Both the position numbers and the translations under genes were made by a program. The notes beneath the pieces were generated by a model. It worked only from the letters and a program-made list of their open reading frames with translations. It made no database searches and had not been told where the DNA came from. Shown in pieces: positions 50,786 through 62,983 of a stretch of DNA of 64,000 nucleotides. The DNA comes from Osedax fenrisi (lineage: Eukaryota; Annelida; Polychaeta; Sabellida; Siboglinidae), in the NCBI GenBank assembly GCA_964019155.1, contig OZ025246.1:4047066-4111065 (forward strand). Direction: 5' to 3'. The first letter of the stretch is position 1. Every line of letters starts with the position of its first letter.

Positions 50786-51844
50786 TCATTGTGAGGGGGG
50801 TGGGGAAGGGTTCACAATTGGTGGACACGGAATAGGAGTTGGTGATGGGGTAGTTTGTGTAGATTTAGTACTAGTAGTATTTAAATCTTCATTACACTGA
50901 TCTACAGATAGTAAGTTACTATGTTGAGTATGAATAGTGGAGTCAGTATGTTTGGATGAATGTATCGGATTATTAGATGCTGCTTGTCGCATGTTAATGC
51001 ATGTGTGATTGTTGAAGAGTTTGCTCCAATGCTTAATAACAGAAAGGGGTGGGGTTAAGGGAGATGTTTTCCAATTAACTTTGTTGTTGTGGTAGTGACG
51101 TAATTCGTAGTTGTTTGTTTTACTGTTGAATACGTATTTGATTTTTGAGTTGTACATGAGATTGTTTTTTATGGCGAATAGGATTATCGGACTGGGGAAG
51201 GCCGACTTTGATATGGGTGATGTTGTATATGTTGTAGGTTTAGAGTATTTGTTTGGAATTGTAATAGTGTGAGATTGGTTCAAATTATTTATAACATTTT
51301 GTTTGGGTTTAGAAATCGTTAGGGAGAGTAGGGGAGGAATGTGTTTATTCAGTGGACAATTAATTGATGTGATTGATCTAGAAGGTGACGGTTGAATGGG
51401 CTTAGTCTTATTTAATTTAATAAATTCTTTTATGATCTTAGTGTTGTTAATTTGTTGATCTTTTATATTAGAAATGCTGTCCATAATATGATTTAAAGTG
51501 TTGGTTTGGGACATTGGTTCATCTATGTTTATATCGTTATTAGGTTGTGGTGAGACTTTTGTTGCTATGTGAAGTGGTGGTGACAGCGTATGATTAAATG
51601 TGATACATTTGGGACATATATATAAGAATGAAGGAGAACGCATGAGTTGGATAGCATAATTGGGAGGGTTGTTGCGATTATTCCATTTAAATGTTAAAGA
51701 ATTATTATCTTTTAGGTAGTTATAGTGTACATGTATATGACACCTATAACATTTAACAAAGTCAGTTTCTGTATTATTTAAACTAGATTTACAGTGATTA
51801 CATGATGCAGTGGTGTTGTCCATTATATAGTTTATGACTAGCAA
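50786..51844 (-). CDS. L2 LINE ORF1 (352 aa) with N-terminal zinc finger
   Basis: An open frame directly upstream of ORF2 on the same strand. An N-terminal Cys/His cluster (CNHC ... CYRCHIHVH ... CPKC within about 85 residues) resembles the PHD-like fingers of CR1/L2 ORF1 proteins, which bind element RNA. The middle is Asn/Ser/Thr/Pro-rich and likely disordered. The first Met (51844) and Met8 (51823) are both possible starts; Met8 directly precedes the finger (MDNTTASCNHC). No esterase domain was recognised. Confidence 0.82.
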   Translation of the reverse strand: MLVINYIMDNTTASCNHCKSSLNNTETDFVKCYRCHIHVHYNYLKDNNSLTFKWNNRNNPPNYAIQLMRSPSFLYICPKCITFNHTLSPPLHIATKVSPQPNNDINIDEPMSQTNTLNHIMDSISNIKDQQINNTKIIKEFIKLNKTKPIQPSPSRSITSINCPLNKHIPPLLSLTISKPKQNVINNLNQSHTITIPNKYSKPTTYTTSPISKSAFPSPIILFAIKNNLMYNSKIKYVFNSKTNNYELRHYHNNKVNWKTSPLTPPLSVIKHWSKLFNNHTCINMRQAASNNPIHSSKHTDSTIHTQHSNLLSVDQCNEDLNTTSTKSTQTTPSPTPIPCPPIVNPSPPPSQ

Positions 51845-52268
51845 TGTAACTAATTTATTATTTCTAGGAATTTGTGTTTGTTTAATTCAGTGATTAATAA
51901 TGAGCTATAAATAGAATATATTAATAGAGAAAAATGTGTGCACAGTATAATAGAATGTAAACAATATTATTGTAAACAATTCAGTGATTTTAAAATTAAT
52001 ATATTTTTAAATAATGATCATATAAATGTTGTTTAATGAATAGAAGTAATGAATGAAATAAATAAATAATAAGTGTGGGATATAGAGTGAATGTTTATAC
52101 ACAGGGCTGTATGTTGTATTAAGTGCGGATAACTTATCTTTATGTCGGATTGATCAGATAAATGATTTATGAAATTAAATTAATGTTAGCAATAAAAGTA
52201 AACAGGAAGTGATGGGTAATGTTGATGGGTAATTAAGAAATGTATTATCATTCCAATTATAAAGAGGT
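51845..52268 (-). other. L2 5' UTR and upstream DNA
   Basis: Between the ORF1 start and the (TTA)n array. It presumably carries the element's promoter, but no motif is recognisable. The 5' boundary is not resolved. Confidence 0.5.
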
Positions 52269-52270
52269 AA

Positions 52271-52272
<2 letters not shown>

Positions 52273-52360
<88 letters not shown>

Positions 52361-52371
52361 ATTATTATTAT
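52273..52371. repeat. (TTA)n microsatellite at a LINE tail, about 100 bp
   Basis: A TTA array with one ATT slip near 52356. On its right it passes through AATGATTGATTGATTGG into the 3' end of LINE family A copy 2. Confidence 0.95.
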
Positions 52372-54050
52372 TAATGATTGATTGATTGGTAATTTATTTA
52401 AGCAAATACATAGCCGAAGAAAATATAATCGAAAGTTTAAATTATAAATATTTGCTAACGATAACATACGTTATAGAAATAAACAAAGAATAATACGAAA
52501 TTAAAAAATTAAAGAAATTAAAACGTTTTACAGTTACCGTAAAAATAAACGAAAAACAATCGAAAGTAGAAATAAATCATATAGTAAATTTAAACCAAAA
52601 ATGATCAAAATATAAATAAAAGATAACGTAAAAATAATCGAAAATAGAAATAAAATACATTATTTTGTAAGTGGCATCGAAATATTAAATTTCTACTTTA
52701 ACTTTACAGAATTCTTCTTATCTTTGTACCCTGTGTTAGTACTACATTATTAGTTATATAGTTTAATATTTAAATGTTAAATTTTAAATATATAATAAAC
52801 AGAACATGTTAAAAATCAATTAAACTAATACTAGAATGTAACAAACAAATAATGTAATAACATACCAAAATCTGTAATAATAGTAGGTAGTACTTTATTA
52901 ATTTTATATTTTAATTGTATAATACATTTGAAACATATATATATACAAACATAACACGTTCAAATAAAATAAACCAATATACCTATACAAAAACAGTTAA
53001 TAACAAAACATACCAATAATATTACGAAACAAACAATTTAATACTTATCACTATAATCTGAAATAATAGTAAATTATTAAAATTATTATTTTTATACATT
53101 TGAAACATATTTACAAAATATATATAAAACAAAAATATAATACAGAACAAACAAAAATAAAATAATACTTCCCACTTTATCTGTAATAATAATGAATAAT
53201 TAATTTTATATTATAGTATATTTGAAATATAGTTATAAAAAACCTACATTTTCTATAACAAAAACAATTTTGTTTAAAAACCCCGAACAGATAATGCAAT
53301 AATTAAGATACAAAATGAAACATAAATTAATATAAAATTATAAATTTCTGTTAAAAAAGTTGTTTATTAAAACCGATTTTGTTTATTTTATTTTTAAACG
53401 ATGAAACAGATACAGATTTTATTTTATAATTATGTAATGAATTCCATATATTAACTAAACTATTATTAATTATATTTTTTGTATTATAATAATTATATAT
53501 TACATTTAATGTTTTTATAATTACCTCTAGTTATACAATTATTCGAAATGCTAAGAATATCAAATATATTTATATCTGTATACTTTTGTGCAATTATGAA
53601 ATTGTGGTTAGATATATTTTTAATCTTCTAAGTTCAAGTCTCCTAAGTCTAATTTAAAATATTCCAATCTTTCTTTATATGATTTATAATTAATATTTAA
53701 TGACTTTTTATATCCTACGAATCTTGTAATTAATCTTCTATAGAATTACTATAAATTAACTATAGTAAATAATCTTTGCACTCTTTCAATTTGGTCTATG
53801 ATACTACCAAATGTAATAGCCTATGAAAAGGGTGACCTAATTATGGATGCATATTCTAAAATTGGTCTGAAATAAATTGTATATACAATTAATAATGCTA
53901 AAAATAAACCTTTTTACAAATATATTTATATAATTTGTAGAATGCTTTTTTTTAAATAATATAATGTTAAATTTTATCGATAAATTTGTTGACCTTTTTT
54001 TTCATAAATTTAAAAATGTAATAAAAAAATCAGTTTATTAGATATATCAG
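52371..54050 (-). mobile_element. CR1/Jockey-like LINE, family A copy 2 (3' end only)
   Basis: Collinear with 41818-43330, including the long shared stretch TTTGCTAACGATAACATACG, the 3' UTR landmarks (GAATTCTTCTTATCTTTGTA) and the decayed C-terminal coding part near 53560-53860. It is 5' truncated. The coding remnant has more stops than copy 1. Confidence 0.9.
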
Positions 54051-54090
54051 CACTATCTTCAATAATTAAAAAATATAAAATATAATATAT

Positions 54091-55640
54091 ATGTATCCCA
54101 CACTCACCCAACTCCTCCTCCAACTACCAAAACCCCTATCCGTCACCTATCTTGATCATCATTCAAAAAACACTGTTATCCGCTCTCTCCACCTCCTAAA
54201 AACTCACCCTTTCAAGTCAGGTTCTGTGAACCCCTCAACAATTCCCAACTTATTGCTCGTAATGTCTGCATATCCACCATCAATCACCTGAACTCCTTAC
54301 AGCCCATCCCCAACTTCAATTACGTGATCTGCGGCACCAAACATTTTCACATCGCCTTAATTTCATGTGTCCCACCCGATATCGTGATATATTAAACCCA
54401 CCTACTAATACCTCTCCCCTTATTTCACCCTCACCCAATACACATCTCTCATTTCCTTCAATTCCCTTTACTCATACTAACCCCCCTCCCCTACCCACAA
54501 TTAACCACCCTCCACCCCACCTTATTTCCCGCAATGCTGCTCTTATCAACGCACGCTCTCTTCGCAATAAAATCACTTCTGTAATTTCCCTCATGACCGA
54601 CCATGACCTCGACATCCTCTTCATCACAGAAACCTGGCTATCACCTCTGGATTCTCCTCACATTGCCGCTCTTAACACTCCCCCCTACTGTTTCATTCAC
54701 AACCCTCGCGACTCTCCCCATCCCGGTGGCGGCACCGGAATACTTTACAAATCTTCTCTAGCTATCTCTAATATTTCCTATCACTCGTTCTCCCACTCTG
54801 AAGCCCTTAGATGCGCCATCAGCTCACCCTTCTCCCGGACCTTTAACACTACCCTTTCCTACCGTCCTCCCTCTTCCTCCATCGACGCATGCATAGATGA
54901 ATTCCACCTCTTCCTACACACAATATCCCTTAACATTATATTAGGTGATATCAACTTCCCTGACCCACCCTCGACCCGGTCCCTCAACAATCTACTTACC
55001 TCTTTCAACCTTATCCAACACGTCACCTCCCCCACCCATGTCCAAGGCAATATACTTGACCTCATAATCTCCCCCAAAACTAACAAAATCATCACCAACC
55101 TTAATATCGGACCACCCTTCTCCGACCACTTCATAATACTCCTCAAACTTAGCCTCCGCAAACCAACTCGACCCCTAACCACCAGAACCTCACGAAAAAT
55201 ACACAACCTCCCATTCATACTTTTATTTCTGATCTCTCTTACCTACCTACCACTACGTCCGCTGAACTTCATCAATCCCTTTCAACTACCCTTGACAAAC
55301 ATTCCCCTCTCGTCACTAGAACCACCATCACTAGTCCTGACTCCTCCTGGTACACCTCATCCTTACTAAAACAAAAGCGCATTCTACGCACAGCTGAAAA
55401 ACACTACCTAAAACATCCCTCCCCTACTTCACTTACTCCCTACAACAACCTGCAAAACATCCACCGTAAAGCCATCACTACCGCCAAAACCACTAACATC
55501 ACCCTAACATTCCACAAACTTTCCAATGATAGTAAATCCATACACCGACTCTCTGCCCAACTACTTGGTCGCTCACTCAAAGCTCCTCACCCCACTACCA
55601 CCCCCGAACAATTACCAGATCTCTTTGACAAAGCATTCAA
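54091..55640 (+). mobile_element. L2-clade LINE 5' fragment with endonuclease, C-rich
   Basis: The 54365-55369 frame (334 aa) has a complete L2-type endonuclease series: LINARSLRNK, FITETWLSPL, PGGGTGILYK, SYRPPSSSI, NIILGDINF, LDLIIS and SDHFIILL. A frameshift near 55230 follows. The linker then continues in another frame (SWYTSSLLKQKRILRTAEKH) to about 55638. No RT follows. The preceding 270 bp may be the ORF1 end. Plus-strand DNA is markedly C-rich, with sharp edges against AT DNA on both sides. Losing the 3' half while keeping the 5' half is unusual for a LINE. Confidence 0.88.
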
Positions 55641-56139
55641 TTATTTATAATATATTACATTATGTAAATTAAATATTATTGTATGGCTTGATTTATGAAC
55701 AAAGGTATATATATATATATTGAGAACAGTCTTTAACAGTTTGCAATTATTTGTAATATTATTAGGTATTCCTAATAGATATATTGTAATTTTATATACA
55801 TTTTTAAAATGTTAACTATTTGCAGAATTAAATATATTGAAAATAAATTACTCAAAAGTATATCCACATATATTTTCGTTGAGTAAATACTCATTTTTTA
55901 ATTATAAAAAAATTATAAATTAAATATAATTATTATAATTACAACGATTTATCGATTGTATACAAATATAATTAAATTATATACTCAAGAGTATAACTAT
56001 TTAAGTTTATAATTCTAGTATTTAAAATTATATTTGAATATGAGTAAGGGGTTACTAATATTTCAAAACGCACTTCTCCTACTAGAAAATTTAAATATTT
56101 TAAATTAATTTGAGTGGTAGTTAAGATTTATAATATTTT

Positions 56140-56175
<36 letters not shown>

Positions 56176-56584
56176 TATCAGAATAATTAACTGAAATAGA
56201 TATTTTATCTTTTTAAATAATTAATAAAAGATTATTATAGATCATTATTTTAATTTTGTAATATCATTCTCGATTATTACTTTTTTTTCTAAATCTGATA
56301 TTAATGTTTTATATTATTTAAGAATTAAACTTATGAGTTCGATTATGATAACTATTTTAGAACTATCATTTTTATAATGATTAAGGGATATCCCCTCCGA
56401 CATATGGCGCAACAGGGGATTTTTGAAACAAAAATATTATTTATTAAAACTTATATTATATAAATATAATAATATTTTATTAATGTCCTTTAAAATGATA
56501 CAAAAAATCACTACACTATTAATATATTTACTAATAGTTTAGGTCCTATTATCTTAGTCTTATTATTATCAACATTTAAATTTA

Positions 56585-56644
<60 letters not shown>

Positions 56645-57038
56645 CTCTAAATGTATAGAACAAGATACAAAAAAAAATTACGGTGCTTTTAGTAAAACAA
56701 TAATTATTGATAAATATCCTATGTTACCATGTAAATAAATCCCAAGATACGCCGGCCCTTAAGTTTAGTATTTACTTATTATCAAGTATGCATTTTAATT
56801 TATAAATATGATATCAATATTAAATAATAAGTATGTATTATAAGAAATATTATTTTATTATAAATTATATAATTATATAATATAATTATATAAAGAAAGA
56901 TAAATCGTTATAAAATATACAATGTGGAACTATGTGGAAATATACAATGTGGAAATACAAATAATGTATACAATAACATATATAAAAAACATAATTATTT
57001 ACATAATATATATATCACTTATACATGGAATATTTACA

Positions 57039-57079
<41 letters not shown>

Positions 57080-57089
57080 AACAATAGTA
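55641..57089. other. AT-rich stretch between LINE fragment and gene 2
   Basis: (TA)n at 56140-56170, 56587-56642 and 57040-57076. A short block near 56388-56420 has TATCCCC and GGGGAT in inverted order. No gene is supported. The 3' UTR of gene 2 should lie in its right part. Confidence 0.5.
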
Positions 57090-57149
57090 TTATTGTTTGC
57101 TTAAATTGAGAACTTCAGCTTCGGACAATGGTCTATCATATACCCGCAG
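57090..57149 (-). CDS. Gene 2 exon 13: LamG C-terminus and stop
   Basis: LRVYDRPLSEAEVLNLSKQ and stop. The YDRxLSxxEV ending is characteristic of LamG/pentraxin-like domains. Acceptor ACTTAACAG, phase 0. Confidence 0.85.
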   Translation of the reverse strand: MRVYDRPLSEAEVLNLSKQ

Positions 57150-57896
57150 CTGTTAAGTGTGTTAAATGATGTAGTGTTATGGTTATAGTATACACTTTAT
57201 TATATAATAACCTCATCGATTAATCCTACGTGGTATTTATCAGCGCAGCGTCCGCCAATATGTAAAGATGAAGCTGTATTTATAAGAAGTCCATCCAAAA
57301 CATAACTGGCAATTTGTTTACCATTTATATAATTTTTCCAAAAATATCCCTCGAAAACCCAAGCGAAATGATACCATTCGTCAACTTGTATTGGCTACAA
57401 TATCAAATTCATAAAATATAGTTTATTATATATATATACAAGTATAATACATTATTATTATATGACTCACCGTATTGATATACATGTGATGTATATCCCG
57501 AATAGTAGATTTAGCCTGAAAATAAGGCTTCGCCTTTCTGTATCCGAATAGTAATATTTCGAAAGTTGAGTTACCCAAACAGTCGGAATTGCTTACGAGA
57601 CTAGTCAGTATATTATCTGTGATTGACAGGTAGCGTTACGATATCCCGCGCCGGTATCAACGATGTGACTATATGACGTAATAACCAGTATTCGATTGTT
57701 TCTTGACGAAGAATGCGATCGTTAATCTATTGATATGTCCGTTACTGAAATATTTTCTTAAGAACGGAACTTCTAAATATCCTTTTCCGTTAAATTTAGC
57801 TACCCTACCCCTTGAACTGTCGACGTGTAAAGTAGTTACCTCTCCTACCTGTGTTAATTTGGTGTATTCATATTATAAATATATATCGGTAAAATG

Positions 57897-57939
<43 letters not shown>

Positions 57940-58858
57940 AATATTAACAGGAATACTTGGGCTTTATTGCACGTGATATCGTTTACATGTGTTTCATATG
58001 GAAAGTGTAGCAATATATCACTGGAACACGCCCCTGGATGTTCTTTATCTGGTATGCAGGCGCAAACGTCACTAGCATCGTTGAAATGCATGTCCTTAGC
58101 ACAACTTTGGGTTACCTTCGAGCTCTGTGTACGGGGTAATAAGCTTTAGAATATGAATATTAATACAGAATGATATATGTATATGTGTGTATAAATGAAT
58201 ATGTTTTGTTATGTATAATTTATATGTATATATGTGTACTGTAATCTAAAATAACTTACTTTAATTATATAATGTTGTGCATTGTTTGAATCTGTGATAC
58301 AGGTGCATTCTGGTAAATCTGTGGTAGCGATGTAATATGTAATCATTTGTTTATGAATATTAATGCGTTAATTTAAAACTTACTAGATGGAGATGTTGTG
58401 GTTGCTGCTGTGGTTGTGGTGGTAGTAGTTGTGGTGGTAGTGGTACAGGGTCCTATGCAATCCATTTTTGCACATACCACAGTTTTAGTTTCGGATTTAC
58501 CTCTAAATATCGTATATATATAATTTTTAAATATTCTTTAAATAATTTGATTGACATTATTTCACTATTAATGCAACAACTATATTAGGAAGTAACTGTT
58601 ATTTAATAAATATATGTAATGTTTGTTTAATCGTAGATATATGCCAAATATACTCCTTCTTGATCTAACCTACTCGCATTATGAATTATTCAGATGTAAT
58701 TATAATACTATATTACTGAATACTATTACATTTTCAACGTATATATCCGGTATATTACCAGTATTCCTATAGGAATATTCAACTATTTAATTATATCATC
58801 TTAATATATCACACAACTTAGATTAATAATCACGCTATTTTATTTGCTAAATTATATA

Positions 58859-58902
<44 letters not shown>

Positions 58903-59555
58903 ATCAAGAATTTATACTATTAGTCGATATTAATTAAGTTATATATACACCTAGCTTTTAACATCGATTATAAATTCAAGTTATTAAATGAACCATGCAT
59001 ATGTTTAAAATGATACACTACAAATCGAAATACACAAATGTATCGCTAATGTTTAGCGATATATTTGTCGCTAAACATTAGCATGCTTCCAACTCTTCCT
59101 ATATGGTTTAATAGCAATTTTAATATACATTACAATTATATATATAAATATTGTTCTTCGTGCATAAACCAAGATATTTTTTTATTAAATGAAAACCCAA
59201 TGTTAATTTGTTTACCATGTCGATTTGGGTATCAATTCATATCTATTTTTAATTCCAAATTTTAATTTTTTTTTAATTTTTGTATTTACCTAATAAACTA
59301 TATATTATTATATATAACACATATTTGTTTAATCCTTAGTTCTATTCATACAAATAAAGGATTATATTTTTATATTTTACTTACTCTTATGTTCCTAAAA
59401 TATTTATCCTTCTTTATTACTATTATATATAAAATATATTCATAAAACATACCCCTTCAATATACAAATATACAATTCTATATATATATATATATATGTA
59501 TATATATACACATGATATACATATATATACATTAAACTCGTGTATTCTATCATAT

Positions 59556-59627
<72 letters not shown>

Positions 59628-62411
59628 TATTAATTAATAGCCTGTATACAATATGTATACATGGCTAATTGATATTGATATATATATATATATATATAAA
59701 CTAATCTATTAAAATTGAAGTATATTAATGTTACCATTGTTTATCTAAGTATACTTATTAAAATAAATATATCATCACCACACATATACACATAGTAATA
59801 TATATTACATAGAGTAATATATAAATGAAATAATATATAATAATTTTGAAATAAAATTGAGTTATAAAAATAGAACATTGAGAAAAAATTAAAATCTAAT
59901 AATGAAATATAAAATAAGATATTTAAGTCGTCTAACTAAATAAATTATTTAAACTTAAAAATAGATTAAAAAATATAGTTAGTTAATAAATTTACATAAT
60001 AATAATCTTATAAGTATAATATTATAATTTAAGAAATATATATATATATAAACTTTTCGACTGTTGTACATTCTTGACTACCAAGTTGAAAGCCTTTCTT
60101 TCCACACGTTGTGGCACTACATCTTCCGTACACACAATCTTCGCATCTGACTATAGAAATACATCGATATTGAATAGGCATACGAGTATATAGCTTAGTT
60201 AACCATGTAGAATATTATTTAAGATTAAATAAAGAATAATTTAGCACGATGATTTTAGAAACAAAATGTTTAAGACATTTTACATTCATGTAATATTGTT
60301 CTTTATCTCCCATCTAATATAGGAGTAGATATCTAACTATCCATAGGTATTATTGAATCTAAATATATCTAACCTTTAGTTTCGATACAAGTATCTTTTA
60401 TAACTATATTCGTGATAGCGGTTATTGCCTGCATACTCGGAACCCTGTAGAAACTAGCGTTGTTTATAGCGATTGCCATCAATTCGTGTTCGTTTAAATT
60501 TGCCCCGATCCCTGATTTGAATTTATTATAGATAGATGTATTATTAATATTACAGTTCTGTGAATTAGTGAACTAGATATTATGTAAATTTAAAGAAGAT
60601 ATTGTAAAAGTATGAGTTTAAAAAAATTATAAATACAATTTATATATATACGAAATAGCATATATAATTATCTTAAATTATTAATAATTAATTATTACTT
60701 AATTATTGATTATTATTAATTAATACATTACAATTGGTCATTAACTTATAATTAAAATACATTTTAATTAATTAATATTATTATATATAACACATCGATA
60801 AATGTACATAATGATACATAATATTAACATACAAATACTACCTAAATGGTTGCATTAATAATATTACTATCCTAATAGCATTACGACTGCATTATGGGTA
60901 ATAGTATACACCGTAAACCTATGGCCATGACAGCTATTCCAGCATCCCTGGCGAGTTTAGCTTGCACGATGGTTAAGCTGGGTTGGTTAGATCGGCCGTC
61001 CGTTATGACGATCGCCACTTGGGTCTTGTTAGGGTAGCGCTCCTTTAGACTCATACTACGCATTTCCTGGTCATCACGCAGTATTACGATGTATGGTTAA
61101 AAGTAAAAAGAAAATTAGGTAGGTGAGCTCCTTTAGAGGAATAAACATTACATTTGTTTTACTTATAACAAAATGGATATAATGTTTGATTTACTGCCGA
61201 GCAAGCTCGACCTTGTAAGGTAAGTAAGATAAGTATATATTGTCAAATCAAACATATTAAGGTAATAATAGTGTTAACGAGATCAGATCATTATGCAGAT
61301 ATTATAAATAATCTTGTAAGATCACTTCTAAATATTAGTATAATACCTGGTTTAATGTTACTGACATAGTTTGAACCCACATCATACTGCTTTTATGTGG
61401 TATACCGTAGCTAACTGATTCACATAGGCATCCACTAATATATATTTCATTACACTATAAAATACATCATAATATATATATATTAGGTCGGAGTGAAATT
61501 TGAAATAATTATGTCGATCTGGTTATGACTCGCGATAGTGATGTAATGTTATATGTGGAGTTCAATACTGTCAATAATTCACATATAACGTTACATCACT
61601 ATCGACTTATATATATATATATATATATATATATTACGTAATAACCTCTAGTGCATCAGCAGTATTAGTCGATTGAGCCAGGCGAGGTATATTCCACAGT
61701 TTCTGCCTAATATCGTCTTTAACGGGTGGATCTCCGAGGTTTATGTTTTTGAGAACAGTATCGGAGAAACTGATAGCTCCCACGTGTGCTAATTTCACGC
61801 CTGTAAAACGTGCGGAGTGCTTAGAAATAGCACACATACGATGTGCGAATGTTACGCACTACTAATACCGATGATTGTTATTATAGTGTTATCTAGGCTA
61901 ATGTACAAGTATTATTATTTTTCTAATTCGAATTCGACTTTAGTACTTTTCAAAGTCGAAATTAACTATTGAATTTATTTTAGTTGTTGTTAAATTGTTT
62001 ATAATGAATATAGTTGTATTTAAATCATATATGTAATTATATATATATATATATATATATATGAAACAATTCCATTTGATAAAAAAATGTATTGATAATT
62101 GTTTACATAATATTATAATATCTATATGGAATAATATATTATTTATAATTAAAATAATACATGTCTATTACGCAATATGATGATTATTACATCATCGGTG
62201 ACTACGAAGTATTACGTAACCGACACTTACCTACTGGTATTGCGGACACTACGTCCATCGTGAATTGTTTTATAGTGAAAAAGTCAATTTCATTAATGGA
62301 AGCGGACGAATCTATCACGAATATAACATCCACTTGGCAGCGTCCCTCACCTGATAGTTATAATGATTCTATATTTAGAATAGTATCAATATCTATATTC
62401 TATATTTATCG

Positions 62412-62450
<39 letters not shown>

Positions 62451-62568
62451 AGCAGGCGACAGCATAGAAAAGATAATTATCTTCATCTGAAGCCTTTTAG
62501 AGGAAACAATAATATAATGAATTTAATAATTCACATGATATATATATATACAACTTTCTTCTAATAAA

Positions 62569-62607
<39 letters not shown>

Positions 62608-62944
62608 TATGTATGTAAGAATACTTATATATATGCATATATTATAGTCATAAATATGATCATATAAAATGAAAATAATAATTATATAACACATTACATC
62701 ATATCATTGTCCCTGTTTAACACAACGGCAACATTAGCGTAAAAATGTCTACGTTGCTTAATTGTTTATGGTATCTTGTATGAATCAAACATAACTTACA
62801 CCGTTTATGTATTAATAATTAGTATATTCTTATTTTAATAAATAAGAATACCATATTAATTATAATTATATATACTTTTATATATATAATTATATTATAA
62901 TAACTATTAATGATATATATATATATCTAATTATTGTAAGTATA

Positions 62945-62983
<39 letters not shown>

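Larger units (their letters stand above)
47780..52268 (-). mobile_element. L2-clade LINE, nearly full length (ORF1 + ORF2)
   Basis: The element carries both ORFs in order, a 3' UTR of about 80 bp and a short TGTAAAAATGTAATG-type tail at about 47780. The 5' UTR lies between 51845 and about 52268; its exact start is not visible. It is clearly richer in G on the plus strand than its surroundings. It is the best candidate in the window for a recently active element. It lies between LINE B (whose 5' end meets its tail) and an (AAT)n array. Confidence 0.93.
58503..60053 (-). other. Gene 2 intron 6 (about 1.55 kb)
   Basis: Contains a perfect 15-bp hairpin (59045-59082), the second copy of the CxxC-encoding dispersed element (59148-59312) and long (TA)n runs. 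Confidence 0.75.
61067..61645 (-). other. Gene 2 intron 3, with SINE remnant and strong hairpin
   Basis: 579 bp. It holds a decayed SINE copy (61270-61437), a 25-bp hairpin (61533-61604) and (TA)n at 61609-61634. Confidence 0.75.

Noticed and set aside
48563..50900. Plus-strand frames inside the L2 element
   Set aside because: They are antisense shadows of ORF2.
57703..58149. Plus-strand frames across the LamG exons
   Set aside because: They are shadows of gene 2 exons 9 and 10. The minus strand shows the domain motifs and splice sites.
61801..61858. Extension of gene 2 exon 3 to the right
   Set aside because: The frame is open, but it would insert 19 residues in the vWA fold and break phase agreement with exon 2. 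The TTTTACAG acceptor solves both.
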